The notes below the pieces were generated by a model. The model did not search any database. It saw nothing but the letters and a program-made list of their open reading frames with translations, and had not been told where the DNA came from. From the NCBI GenBank assembly GCA_039029315.1, contig JBCCGK010000057.1, positions 8,835 to 72,834 of the forward strand: 64,000 nucleotides of DNA, given 5' to 3'. A program made the position numbers and the translations under genes. Origin of the DNA: JBCCCJ01 sp039029315 (GTDB lineage Bacteria; Bacteroidota; Bacteroidia; J057). Position 1 is the stretch's first letter. Every line of letters begins with the position of its first letter. This document shows positions 45,411-54,835 of the stretch, piece after piece.

Positions 45411-48400
45411 CTAGCCAATCGGTAAAGCAATCTCAAAACTGGCATATTCTCCTGGTTTCGACTCACAGCTCAAACTCCCCTGATAGCCTTGTGTGATCAA
45501 ATCATAGCTGATCGATAAGCCCAAGCCGACATTGCCCTTGCCAGTAGGTTTGGTCGTGAAAAAAGGTTGGAAGATTTGAGTCTGAACGTCTTCAGGAATA
45601 CCCAATCCATTGTCTTTGAGCCGGATTCGGAGATGGTTCTCTTCTCGGGAAGTTTGGATAGTCAATTCAGGAGCATAAGTCTTATCAACAGTTTGGGCTT
45701 TTTGGTCCATTGCATGACAAGCATTGTTAACCAGATTGATGATCACTCGCTGAATGTCTTGTGGATTAACTTCCAAGCTGGGAAGGTCACTGGCAAGCTC
45801 TTTCTGGATCTTCAAGTGGAAGGAATCCTGTTTGGTCTGGTAAGCCTGATATGCCAATTGCACTGCATCCTCTACTAAGGCGTTGACCTGGATCGCGCTA
45901 CGCTGTCCTTCATTGTCCTGGGCATGATCCATCATCCCTTCAACAATCTGCGTTGCACGCTCTCCATGCTTGTGGATGCGCGCTGTATTTTGTTTGAGTC
46001 CTTCAATGGTTTCTTTCAGCAGTTCCAGATCTTCGGGATTGTTGCTTTCCAGATAAGCATCCAGATCTTCTTCGAATTCTGATGCCAATTCCCTGGCGAC
46101 CTCTGAGAAGTTCTGGATGAAATTGAGTGGATTCTTGATCTCGTGTGCGATGCCTGCGGTCATCTGACCGAGAGAAGCCATCTTTTCCTGCATGATGAGC
46201 TGATCCTGGGTGGTCTTTAGGGTGTCAAGGGTAGATGCGAGGGCTTGATTTTTGACCCGGATCTCTTCTGTTCTTTCTTCTACGGTTTGTTCCAATTCTT
46301 CATTGCGCGCTTTTAACTGTTTGACCTTCCACTGACTGTATTGACGGATAATCAGAATCATGGCCAAGGTCAGCAGAATAACATACAGCAGATAGGCCCA
46401 CCAACTCCGATACCAGGGAGGAAGAATGTCAAAAGAGATAGATCCAGCTTCGTATTCAACTCCTTCTCCATCCATGCCTCGAACTCTAAAGATGTACCTG
46501 CCTTCAGAAAGGTTGTTGTATTCCTTCAGGCTTTTTTCAGTCCAGGGGGACCATGTCTTATCAAAGCCTTCTAACCAGAATTGATACCTGGTTTTCTCTG
46601 GATCAATCATGGTCGGCAAAGCATATTGCAGGCTTATATTGTTTGTGGCAAAGGGAATGGGAGGGCTATCATCTAGTGAAAGCGCTTGTCCATTGGCAGA
46701 GATCCGCCGAATCAGCATTGGCCTCGCGACAGGAGTTTCGAGTTGCTTGGATTTTTCATATCGAAAAACGCCCTCGCTCCCCCCCAACCAAAGGACATCA
46801 TTCTCCTTTGGGTCAGGATAAAAAGTCGTTACAGGCATATGGGTCACAAAGCGTTTCAACAAAGCTGCTTCCCATTCGAAGCTGCTATCTGGCTGTAGCG
46901 CCAGCTTCCCTAAACCGGGAGCGCCATCCTTTTCATAAGAGATCCAAATATCCCGATCCCGGGATTCAGCCACATCCAGAATAGAATAGCTCGAATCCAT
47001 AGAAACCGGACCCCATTCTGGAACAGGTAAAAAGCGGTCTTGCAAGCGATCAAATCTGCGGAGTCCATACCTGGTTGCAACAACAATCTCCTCTCCGATC
47101 TTATACACCTTACTGACTCCTACAGGAACGCCCTCGAATATGCCATAGGATATGTAGGGAGGTTTGAGATCCAGCAATTCCATCATTTCATTGAAGGCTG
47201 AGGAATCTAACATGGTCTCCATATCAGAAATTCCCAATTGTAGCACACCATCGTATCCATAGCCAATCCACAGGGCTCCTGTGGAATCCTCTACGATCGA
47301 ACTGGGTGGCTTTACATAGTCAGGGAGATGCGCAAAAATGAACCATCCTTTCCCCTTCTCATTGATCATCAATGCCATTCCATCGGGGAAGCCCAACCAT
47401 AAAAACTCCTCTTCCTTCGGGGCATAATGCATCTGCACGATTGGAAGCTGCATCGAATTGCTCACATCCCCGTCTTCAAAAATCAAATTCAGGCTTTCAA
47501 CCGTTCCCACAAACAGCCCGTCTCGCACAAGAGTCATGCTTGAAAAGCCGCCTCCAATGTTGGGAACCGGAGCAAAGAAGGGGGTCTGAAAGGAAGCTGT
47601 ATCCTGGAATAAGCGATACAAGCCCAGGCGATTTCCCACATACAATTGATCTGTGTGTTGAATCAATTGAGTTACCCCACCACGCAAGCCTTGCGCTTCT
47701 CCGAAAAAGCTTACAGGACTGTTCATTTCCACTCGGGAAAGACCGCTGCTCATAGGAATCCACAATCCCCCTTGATTGTCTTCATACACCCCTCCCGGCT
47801 CAGCCTCCTTTAGCCCTGCACTTTGGTCGATCATTTGGTCGATTTTTCCTGTCTGATTCATAATGAGGACCCCACCCCGAATGGTAGAAAATGCAATCCG
47901 ACCATCTGAAAGTGCTGTCATACTCGACACTTGTTGTTCGATTAAATAACGGGATAGAGCTTCCTCCACCTGAAAGGGCATTGGTTTGTTTTTTCCATCA
48001 AATCCCAACAATTCTCCAGTCGTCAGTAATAATAGGTAAGGCATTGGCCAGGGCGCTTCCAATCCAACCACTCCGAGCAGAGCATTAGAAGTAAATGGAT
48101 CGCCTTCCCAGGCATAGACCAGAGAATCGTTTCGAACGCTTACCAAAGCCCGATTCATCTCCTGGGCAAAAAACACATCGTGAGCCTCAAATCCCAGAAA
48201 AACACCGATCTCAGGTTCCCAAATATTCATGCTAGCATGGTCCCAGCGAAAAAGAAATCTGGAAGTGGAGAAAAAAATGCGATTGGAAGCCGCTACCACC
48301 CTTTGCACTGTGCCGAAATCCCGATTCGCTTCGGGCACTTCTGCCAAAAGGGATTGATATTGCATCTGGCCTGTTGAATCGCTTACCAGAAAGCCCAATT

Positions 48401-48713
48401 CAGATTCGCCGCCCACATATATGGTTCCTTCTGCATTGATCGCCAAGGATTTGACCTGACTACGGTTGGGCAATTCGATGAGTCGCCAAACAGCCCCGTC
48501 AAATTCCAGAATCCCATCATGGTTTCCGATATAGAGAATTCCATTGTTGGCCTGGATAATCTCATGATTCAAAGGCGATGCCTGATAGTCAAGCGGGCTA
48601 ACATATTGTATGACAGGGGCTCCGGGACCTATATAGGGAACAGGATCGGGACTCTGTCCCAAGAGATCCGAAGAGGCGAAGAGGCAAACGAACAGCAGTA
48701 GATGAGTTTTCAT
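45411..48713 (-). CDS. Two-component propeller/Y_Y_Y-domain sensor histidine kinase
   Basis: 1100 aa from ATG 48711-48713, giving signal peptide MKTHLLLFVCLFASSDLLGQ. Residues 25-650 are beta-propeller repeats of the two-component regulator type (ILYIGNHDGILEFDGAVW, GTIYVGGESELGFL, LWIGYGYDGVLQL). A Y_Y_Y-like domain lies at about 670-735 (YQFWLEGFDKTWSPWTEKS, YIFRVRGMDGEGVEY), then one membrane helix (WWAYLLYVILLTLAMILII), a coiled coil, HisKA (GIAHEIKNPLNFIQNF) and HATPase (DNGLGIP, PFFTTKPTGKGN). This is the front half of a hybrid two-component system but it lacks receiver and AraC domains. Those occur, with a second kinase core, in the regulator at 52313-54328, so a phosphorelay between the two is possible. 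Confidence 0.93.
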   Translation of the reverse strand: MKTHLLLFVCLFASSDLLGQSPDPVPYIGPGAPVIQYVSPLDYQASPLNHEIIQANNGILYIGNHDGILEFDGAVWRLIELPNRSQVKSLAINAEGTIYVGGESELGFLVSDSTGQMQYQSLLAEVPEANRDFGTVQRVVAASNRIFFSTSRFLFRWDHASMNIWEPEIGVFLGFEAHDVFFAQEMNRALVSVRNDSLVYAWEGDPFTSNALLGVVGLEAPWPMPYLLLLTTGELLGFDGKNKPMPFQVEEALSRYLIEQQVSSMTALSDGRIAFSTIRGGVLIMNQTGKIDQMIDQSAGLKEAEPGGVYEDNQGGLWIPMSSGLSRVEMNSPVSFFGEAQGLRGGVTQLIQHTDQLYVGNRLGLYRLFQDTASFQTPFFAPVPNIGGGFSSMTLVRDGLFVGTVESLNLIFEDGDVSNSMQLPIVQMHYAPKEEEFLWLGFPDGMALMINEKGKGWFIFAHLPDYVKPPSSIVEDSTGALWIGYGYDGVLQLGISDMETMLDSSAFNEMMELLDLKPPYISYGIFEGVPVGVSKVYKIGEEIVVATRYGLRRFDRLQDRFLPVPEWGPVSMDSSYSILDVAESRDRDIWISYEKDGAPGLGKLALQPDSSFEWEAALLKRFVTHMPVTTFYPDPKENDVLWLGGSEGVFRYEKSKQLETPVARPMLIRRISANGQALSLDDSPPIPFATNNISLQYALPTMIDPEKTRYQFWLEGFDKTWSPWTEKSLKEYNNLSEGRYIFRVRGMDGEGVEYEAGSISFDILPPWYRSWWAYLLYVILLTLAMILIIRQYSQWKVKQLKARNEELEQTVEERTEEIRVKNQALASTLDTLKTTQDQLIMQEKMASLGQMTAGIAHEIKNPLNFIQNFSEVARELASEFEEDLDAYLESNNPEDLELLKETIEGLKQNTARIHKHGERATQIVEGMMDHAQDNEGQRSAIQVNALVEDAVQLAYQAYQTKQDSFHLKIQKELASDLPSLEVNPQDIQRVIINLVNNACHAMDQKAQTVDKTYAPELTIQTSREENHLRIRLKDNGLGIPEDVQTQIFQPFFTTKPTGKGNVGLGLSISYDLITQGYQGSLSCESKPGEYASFEIALPIG

Positions 48714-48876
48714 TCCTGAATAAAATACATCTCTGATAGGAAAATGCAAGTCAGGAATGGTTCTTCGAGATGATTTTGAAGCGGACAAGGAAGAGCGTTT
48801 GTCTCAAAAGCCCCAAAATGAGACTTCTGAGACAATATTTTCCACGAATTCAAGATGACCTCATTGGATTGGGTTC

Positions 48877-51800
48877 CTATGGCATATTGTATTCGATCTT
48901 TACTGCATTGATGGCCAGTTCGCCTGCGGAATGCCAGGTCCCTCCGACCAAACCTACGATCACATGATATCTGTTTTGGCTGTTGTCAACTGTATGATTT
49001 ACGGTTTGACTTTGTGTATAAGTTCCAGAAGAAGTACTACTGGTCTGTGTGGAGATATCATAAAATAAGGTTGATTGAAATGCTGATCTTCTAAAGCTTG
49101 TTACAATGTTAGTTGAATGGAGATCGTATCCATAAACGGTCACTTTGGTAATGACTGCCCCATGAGGAAGATGAACCGGTGCAATCAAATCTTGAGAGCT
49201 TGATCGCAAAAAGGTGCCACCTTGTCCATTGCTTAAGCCCGTTATAAAGCTTATATCATTATCATCTTGCCTCATGATAAAATCTCCACTGGACACAACA
49301 TAGATACCGGTGCTTGGTGGAGCACTGGTCATGCTGGACCCATCAGGAAATTCCAGCTCCGATACGGAAACAGTTCCTTCCACATCCAATAAGGTTTGGG
49401 GAGTGGTGGTGCCAATGCCTACTCGTCCAGCAGAATTGAGGACCATCTGGACCGGAGCGGTCCCATTGGTGCCTGTCCTGAATTCCATCCGGCCATCTGG
49501 ATGGGTGGTCCCATTGTCATGAACCACATCTATACTCCCCACCATGGATGGATTACTGGGACCGGGATCCAGAGAATAAAACCCGAGTCTACCTAGCAGT
49601 TCGCCTCCGTTCCAAAAACTGGCACTCCCGGAACGAGGATCTGTTAGGCGGATTTCTGCGGATTCATTTTGCACGTCGAGATCTGATTTTGGCGTACTGG
49701 TTCCTATGCCAACATTACCTCCTTCTTTCAAATAAAGGCGTGCATCTGCGACCAATGTTTCAGCAACATTCAATCCTCCATCCTTAAAATTGATATGCCA
49801 TTTTGCAGTCCCTGTATGGTCTTCCAGCGCCATTATTTCGGAAATCGGATTCACTCCACGGATCGTCAAGGGTCTGGAAGGAGTGCTGGTACCGATGCCT
49901 ATTTGATTACTGGCATCAATATATAAACCTGTATTGGTTCCATCACGAGAGAGCCAATGACCTGATAGTGCAAAACTTTGGGTAGCGGTATGGTTGCCCA
50001 GATTGTCTTTCAGCGAGGCCAAATCTTGTGTATTGCCACCTGAGATGGTCAATTGAGTGCCAGATAGACTCAGACTTTGATTGTCAGTGTTGAGAGAGGA
50101 GAGATCCTGGCTGTTTCCACCTGAGATGGTCAATTGAGTGCCAGATAGACTCAGAATTTGATTGTCTGTATTGAGAGAGGAAAGATTTACAGAATTCCCA
50201 CATGAGAGGCTCAATTCCATCCCCGAAAGGCTGAGACTTTGCAGCTCATTATTTGGGTCTCTATCGCCATCTTGCAAGTCATCAAGACTCAAATCGGCCA
50301 TGGCATTATTGCCGGATTCTCCTTCCACTGACCATAGAAACATATCTACTAATCCTGTACTGATCAGGGGCGTACCTCCAAGACTTGTCTTTTCCTCGAA
50401 CCAACCAGTAATGTTGCAATTGCCATCGGCATCCAGTGAAATGCCTGAAGCTGCTTCATTGAACATTCCTCCAGCCTGTCTCACCCACTGGAATTGCCCG
50501 GATGGATTCATTTTGGCTACAAACATATCGTTATTTCCAGTGGAAGTCAGAGTGGTGTCTGGATTGCCAGGGTCTCCAAAGGTCGCGGTTCCTCCGAAAT
50601 TCCCGGAAATATAAGGATTGCCCATGGCATCCACAGTGAGGTCTCCACCTGAATCACCTGAACTTCCCCCCGCCCGGATCGCCCAAAGAAACTGTCCGGC
50701 TGGATTCATTTTGGCAATGAAGATATCAGCTGATCCGGCACTTGTCAGAGAAGTCGTTCCGAACGTAAGGGTTCCACTGAATACACCAGTAATATAACTG
50801 TTGCCGGCGGCATCTGCAGTGATCCCAAATCCCCGATTGTCTTCTGTATTTCCAGGAACACTGCTAGCCCAGATATGTTGGCCGGAAGGTCCGATTTTGG
50901 CGACGAAAATGTCATAAAAGCCATTGCCGATCAGCGTAGTCGTTCCAAAGGTAGCAGTTCCCCGGAAATAGCCCGTAATGAAGCTATTCCCAGCTCCATC
51001 TGAATATATGCTACTACCAGCAACTGTCCCGCCGCCACCTGTTACGCCCGTATTCAATGCCCACAGAAACTGACCATCCGGGCTGATTTTCGCCATAGCC
51101 AAATCAGCGACTCCTCCATTGGTGATGGTTGTGTCAGGGTTGTTTGGATCTCCAAAGGTGGTAGTTCCAGAGAAGTAGCCAGTAAAATAGCTATTTCCTG
51201 AGTCATCCAATGAGATGCCCTCTGCACGAGCAAAACCGCCTCCTCCAGCTCTGGTGGCCCAAAGCAGTTGACCATCGGGACTGATTTTGGCAATGAATAC
51301 GGCGGTTGAAAATCCACTACCACTTGTCAAGGTGGTATCTGGGTTCGCAGGATCTCCGAAGGTGGCCGTTCCTATGAAATAGCCAGAAACATAACTGTTC
51401 CCTGCGATATCGGTAGAGATTGCTTGTCCCTGATCATAGGATGTGCCTCCGAATCTTGTGGCCCATAAGACTTCACCATTTGGGTCCATTTTGGCAATGA
51501 AAGCATCGGTTTGCCCTTCACTGCTTAGCGTAAAACTTCCAACATTTGCAGTGTTGTCAAAATTGCCAGTGATATAGTGATTACCAGCTCCATCATTACT
51601 AATGGCAGTTCCTCTTTCATTGCCCTCTGCACCTCCAATGGAGGCTTGCTGAGGATCCATGCCATTCGCTCTTCCACAGTCCTTGATCCAGTGTTTTCCT
51701 GTGAAATAGTTAAAACAAGAGTCTTCTACATTGTAAATCATGAGACCCGCAACGGGATTGGCAATGGCATCTCGTTCTGCTGTGGTCATTCTGGGCATCA

Positions 51801-51951
51801 ATACACCTTTGTCGGTGCTCTGCACATCCAGCATAGCACTAGGATCGGGATCGCTGTTGCTGGAATTGATCCCGACTTGTGCTTGCATGAAGTGTGGAAG
51901 GAATAAGAAGAGAACAATAATCAGGTGAGAAAAAGCAATGGGATGTTTCAT
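48877..51951 (-). CDS. Secreted SBBP-type beta-propeller protein with tail-fibre-like C-terminal part
   Basis: 1024 aa from ATG 51949-51951; signal peptide MKHPIAFSHLIIVLFLFLPHFMQAQ. Residues 30-110 carry the same module as the DUF1566 proteins (DPDPSAMLDVQS, KGVLMPRMTTAER). Residues 115-560 hold about eight SBBP-like units of the form DxxGNxYITGxFxGTATFG followed by DIFIAKMxPxGQFLWA. Then come SLSGTQLTISGGNSQDLSSL repeats and fibre-like segments (NQIGIGTSTPSRPLTI, GNVGIGTSTPKSDLDV). The last 130 residues form a beta domain of unknown type; there is no S74 domain and no T9SS tail. Predicted to be a cell-surface or released protein. It is monocistronic, with the two-box promoter. Confidence 0.87.
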   Translation of the reverse strand: MKHPIAFSHLIIVLFLFLPHFMQAQVGINSSNSDPDPSAMLDVQSTDKGVLMPRMTTAERDAIANPVAGLMIYNVEDSCFNYFTGKHWIKDCGRANGMDPQQASIGGAEGNERGTAISNDGAGNHYITGNFDNTANVGSFTLSSEGQTDAFIAKMDPNGEVLWATRFGGTSYDQGQAISTDIAGNSYVSGYFIGTATFGDPANPDTTLTSGSGFSTAVFIAKISPDGQLLWATRAGGGGFARAEGISLDDSGNSYFTGYFSGTTTFGDPNNPDTTITNGGVADLAMAKISPDGQFLWALNTGVTGGGGTVAGSSIYSDGAGNSFITGYFRGTATFGTTTLIGNGFYDIFVAKIGPSGQHIWASSVPGNTEDNRGFGITADAAGNSYITGVFSGTLTFGTTSLTSAGSADIFIAKMNPAGQFLWAIRAGGSSGDSGGDLTVDAMGNPYISGNFGGTATFGDPGNPDTTLTSTGNNDMFVAKMNPSGQFQWVRQAGGMFNEAASGISLDADGNCNITGWFEEKTSLGGTPLISTGLVDMFLWSVEGESGNNAMADLSLDDLQDGDRDPNNELQSLSLSGMELSLSCGNSVNLSSLNTDNQILSLSGTQLTISGGNSQDLSSLNTDNQSLSLSGTQLTISGGNTQDLASLKDNLGNHTATQSFALSGHWLSRDGTNTGLYIDASNQIGIGTSTPSRPLTIRGVNPISEIMALEDHTGTAKWHINFKDGGLNVAETLVADARLYLKEGGNVGIGTSTPKSDLDVQNESAEIRLTDPRSGSASFWNGGELLGRLGFYSLDPGPSNPSMVGSIDVVHDNGTTHPDGRMEFRTGTNGTAPVQMVLNSAGRVGIGTTTPQTLLDVEGTVSVSELEFPDGSSMTSAPPSTGIYVVSSGDFIMRQDDNDISFITGLSNGQGGTFLRSSSQDLIAPVHLPHGAVITKVTVYGYDLHSTNIVTSFRRSAFQSTLFYDISTQTSSTSSGTYTQSQTVNHTVDNSQNRYHVIVGLVGGTWHSAGELAINAVKIEYNMP

Positions 51952-51989
51952 TTTTTCAATCTTGAATCGCAAGAGGAGTTCTTACGATT

Positions 51990-52056
51990 CAAAGGTCGGG
52001 GACAATTGACCCTTGCTCATGGACTATTGTTCACAATACTGGTAGATATGTTCCAT
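51990..52056 (-). promoter_or_regulatory. Two-box promoter upstream of the propeller surface protein
   Basis: The minus-strand -7-like box GACCTTTG lies at 51990-51997, 39 bp before the ATG. On the plus strand GGACTATTGTTCACAA starts at 52021 and GTAGATATGTTCCAT at 52042 (period 21). The rest of the intergenic stretch to 52312 has no gene; 52090-52155 resembles CACCCTGAGC/GGAGTCGGAGGGCC intergenic repeats. Confidence 0.62.
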
Positions 52057-52312
52057 GTTGAATGATCAAATGAGGAAGGCTGCATGTTTCTCCCGCACAA
52101 AGTGTCACCCTGAGCGTGGACAGTGTGCTGGCTGGTAGCGGAGTCGGAGGGCCTTTTGCGATCTACAAAAACCTATACAATGATCATCATCCAAACCGCA
52201 CAATGTCCTTCGGTCTGGCAAGCCTCCTCAGAAGTCAGCTCTTCGGCTACACGCAGGGCAGTGCCCAGGGATAAAACCTGTGGTTGAGGTACATGCCGAT
52301 TTCATTCAGACC

Positions 52313-54328
52313 TTAGACATCCCGAAATTCCTTGGGGGGCACACCAAACTCTAGTCTGAAGCTTTTGGTGAAATAGCTGGGATCGCTGAACCCTACTTCA
52401 TAGGCAATTTCGCTTACCTGAAGATCAGATTCTGTCAGCAGTTGTCGTGCTTTTTGGAGTCTGAATCGCCTGATATATCTGCTACTGGAAGTTCCTGTAA
52501 GGGCCTTGAATTTTCTGTGCACATTGGTGCGTCCCATGCCAAGTTTCTTACATAACGTAGGCATATCATAGGATTGGCTCATATTGCTTTCTATGACTTC
52601 ATGCACTTTTCGCAGGAAATCATCTTCCAATTGATATTCAGCGGATGGTTCGGGTGACGCTCTCCCCCCATATCTGGCCTGAATTGCCCGTCGGATCTCG
52701 AGCAACTTCTCCAATCTCACGAAGAGTTCTTCCTGATTGAAGGGCTTGGCCAAATAGGCATCAGCGCCTTTTTTCAGGCCCTGGATTCGGGAGGCATGAT
52801 CTGCCTTTGCAGTTAATAATACAATAGGAATATGGCTGGTACGAATGTCTTGCTTCAAGATATCACATAGCTCAAAACCATCTTTCTCAGGCATCATCAC
52901 ATCGCTGATGATCAGATCTGGCACTTGTTCCAAGGCTGTATCGATCCCCTCTTGCCCATCCCTAGCAATCAATAGCTGGTACTGATCTTCCAGGCAGGCT
53001 GCCAAATATTCTACGACATCCGGATTGTCCTCAACGATCAGTAAACTTGGTTTTTCGCCACTCAGAGAAGCTTCCTGAACATCTTCTTCCTGATCTTGAT
53101 CGGGAATTTGTAACAAAGGCAGGACAGGCTTGACCTCTTTGATGACCTTCTGGGCTGTCTGACTGATCGGAATCCCTATCTGAAAACGGGTTCCCTGGCC
53201 TTCTTCACTCTCAACCAGGATTTCTCCTCCCATCAGATGGACCAACTCTTTACAAAGTGCCAATCCAATTCCGGTTCCTTCTTGCTTACGGGTACTTGAA
53301 CTGTCCACCTGATAGAAGCGATCAAATATCTGAGGAAGGCGAGCCGCAGGTATCCCGATTCCAGTGTCAGAGACTTCAACAAAGGCGGTAGATAGATCTT
53401 TTCCTTTGTCTTTCATGATTTTTACGCTGATTTGCTCTCCTGAAGGGGTAAATTTGATCGCATTGGAGAGAAGATTACTCATGATACGAATGAGTTTTTC
53501 TGTATCCAGGTCCATCCAAATCTCCTCGACAGATGGCACAGAAGTCAAGCTGATGTCTTTGTTTTCGGCAAGGGGCTGAAAAGATTCTGTGAGATGGCGA
53601 ATAAATGCTCCTGCTTCTATCTGTTCAAGATGCAGGGACAATTGGCCGGCTTCGAGTTTGCGAAGATCCAGGATTTGATTCACCAGATCGAGAAGCTGAT
53701 CTGTATTGCGGCGGATCATTTTGGGCCCTTTCCGAATCCATTTATCCGGATTGGAGAGAATCTGATCTGACATGCCCTGGATGACGGTGAGGGGCGTTCG
53801 GAATTCGTGAGAAATATTGGTAAAAAAGCGGGACTTCACCTCGTCCAGCTCTTCCAGAAATCGCGCCTTCTGGTCTGTCTCTTCCAGGGCCTGTTGTGTG
53901 ATAGGCAATTGCCGCTGTGCATCTGCACCCTCTTTCAGCTGTATCAACTCATCAAAGGCTTTGGCGATGGTGGTTTTCAGATCTGTGATATTGATCGGCT
54001 TGGTAACAAAATCAAAGGCCCCACCATTCATGGCTGCCCGAATATTGTTCATATTCCCATAAGCAGTGACCATGATGGTTTTCAACATCAAGGCTGTCTC
54101 CTTGACCTTACCAAGCATAGTCAGGCCATCCATCTCTGGCATATTGATATCCAGGAGGATGATATCTATCTCAGAATCAGCCTTTAGGATCTCCAAAGCC
54201 TGTAAGCCAGAGAGTGCATATTGGAATTCGTACTGTTTTTTTTTGATCCCACGCCGGAATTGCCATTTGACAAGCTCCTGCATATCGGCTTCATCATCTA
54301 CAACAAGGATTTTGATTGGGATCGTCAT
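52313..54328 (-). CDS. Hybrid REC-HisKA-HATPase-REC-AraC signalling protein
   Basis: 671 aa, ATG 54326-54328, soluble. Order of domains: receiver 1 (about 5-122, phospho-Asp60 in LLDINMPEMDG), a short coil, HisKA with His174 (FFTNISHEFRTPL), HATPase to about 390 (FVEVSDTGIGIP, GTGIGLALCKELV), receiver 2 (about 430-545, IISDVMMPEKDGF) and an AraC-type HTH at about 570-671 (CKKLGMGRTNVHRKFKAL, EIAYEVGFSDPSYFTKSFRLEFG). It has the back half of a hybrid two-component regulator, but its input is a receiver instead of a periplasmic sensor. It therefore probably takes phosphate from a separate kinase, such as those at 43132-48713 or 54836-55741. The receiver at 1-284 is a close relative. Confidence 0.93.
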   Translation of the reverse strand: MTIPIKILVVDDEADMQELVKWQFRRGIKKKQYEFQYALSGLQALEILKADSEIDIILLDINMPEMDGLTMLGKVKETALMLKTIMVTAYGNMNNIRAAMNGGAFDFVTKPINITDLKTTIAKAFDELIQLKEGADAQRQLPITQQALEETDQKARFLEELDEVKSRFFTNISHEFRTPLTVIQGMSDQILSNPDKWIRKGPKMIRRNTDQLLDLVNQILDLRKLEAGQLSLHLEQIEAGAFIRHLTESFQPLAENKDISLTSVPSVEEIWMDLDTEKLIRIMSNLLSNAIKFTPSGEQISVKIMKDKGKDLSTAFVEVSDTGIGIPAARLPQIFDRFYQVDSSSTRKQEGTGIGLALCKELVHLMGGEILVESEEGQGTRFQIGIPISQTAQKVIKEVKPVLPLLQIPDQDQEEDVQEASLSGEKPSLLIVEDNPDVVEYLAACLEDQYQLLIARDGQEGIDTALEQVPDLIISDVMMPEKDGFELCDILKQDIRTSHIPIVLLTAKADHASRIQGLKKGADAYLAKPFNQEELFVRLEKLLEIRRAIQARYGGRASPEPSAEYQLEDDFLRKVHEVIESNMSQSYDMPTLCKKLGMGRTNVHRKFKALTGTSSSRYIRRFRLQKARQLLTESDLQVSEIAYEVGFSDPSYFTKSFRLEFGVPPKEFRDV

Positions 54329-54641
54329 GGGATAGATACAAGTGGATGGTTGACCAAGAGGAATACAGAATGCCTAAATCAATCAGGCAAACGGATTCTA
54401 TTTTCCCTCCTAATAATAGCAGAGTAATATTATTAAAATCAGAGGAAAAAGCCCAAATGTGAAGCTGATTCTCAGGAATGATCTGCCACAGATCAATGAG
54501 TTAATTGAATCTAGTGGTTCAAGCCATAAGTTCTTGACAATCCAAGTCTGGTCCTTTTGCACTCCACCTGCCTTATTTTTTCCTCAGATAGCACGCTATC
54601 TTCCTCAAACATGCACTGGCGGAGCACAAAAATCCTACGGC
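54329..54641. other. Gene-free stretch upstream of the hybrid regulator
   Basis: About 310 bp before MITE copy 3. It should hold the promoter of the hybrid regulator gene. I see no coding frame or shared repeat; an AATAATATTATT-rich patch near 54410-54440 is the only notable composition. Confidence 0.35.
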
Positions 54642-54644
54642 TTA

Positions 54645-54805
54645 GAGACTGTTTTGGAATCTGTGCTGAGAATTTTTATGGGGTATTTTTTTCTCAAACA
54701 AGGCTCTTTTTTGTTCTCATAGTAGTGCTATGGGAACAAAAAAAGCCGCAGGATGAGGAAAAAAGACGCATACAAAAAATAAGTGACAGATTTTCAAACA
54801 GTCTC
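54645..54805. mobile_element. MITE copy 3 (161 bp, TTA target duplication)
   Basis: Ends GAGACTGTTT and AAACAGTCTC, flanked by TTA at 54642-54644 and TTA at 54806-54808. Same orientation as copy 1. The internal hairpin pairs 54707-54722 with 54728-54743 (one G-U pair), with T and A tracts on either side. It lies 27 bp past the stop codon of the 301-aa kinase gene, again at the 3' end of a minus-strand gene. Confidence 0.9.
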
Positions 54806-54835
54806 TTAATGATCAGAAACTTAAGTCCTGAACCA

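Noticed and set aside
52090..52155. A possible mobile element with CACCCTGAGC and GGAGTCGGAGGGCC text
   Set aside because: Resembles degenerate intergenic repeats but I could find neither inverted ends nor a duplication, nor a second good copy in the window.
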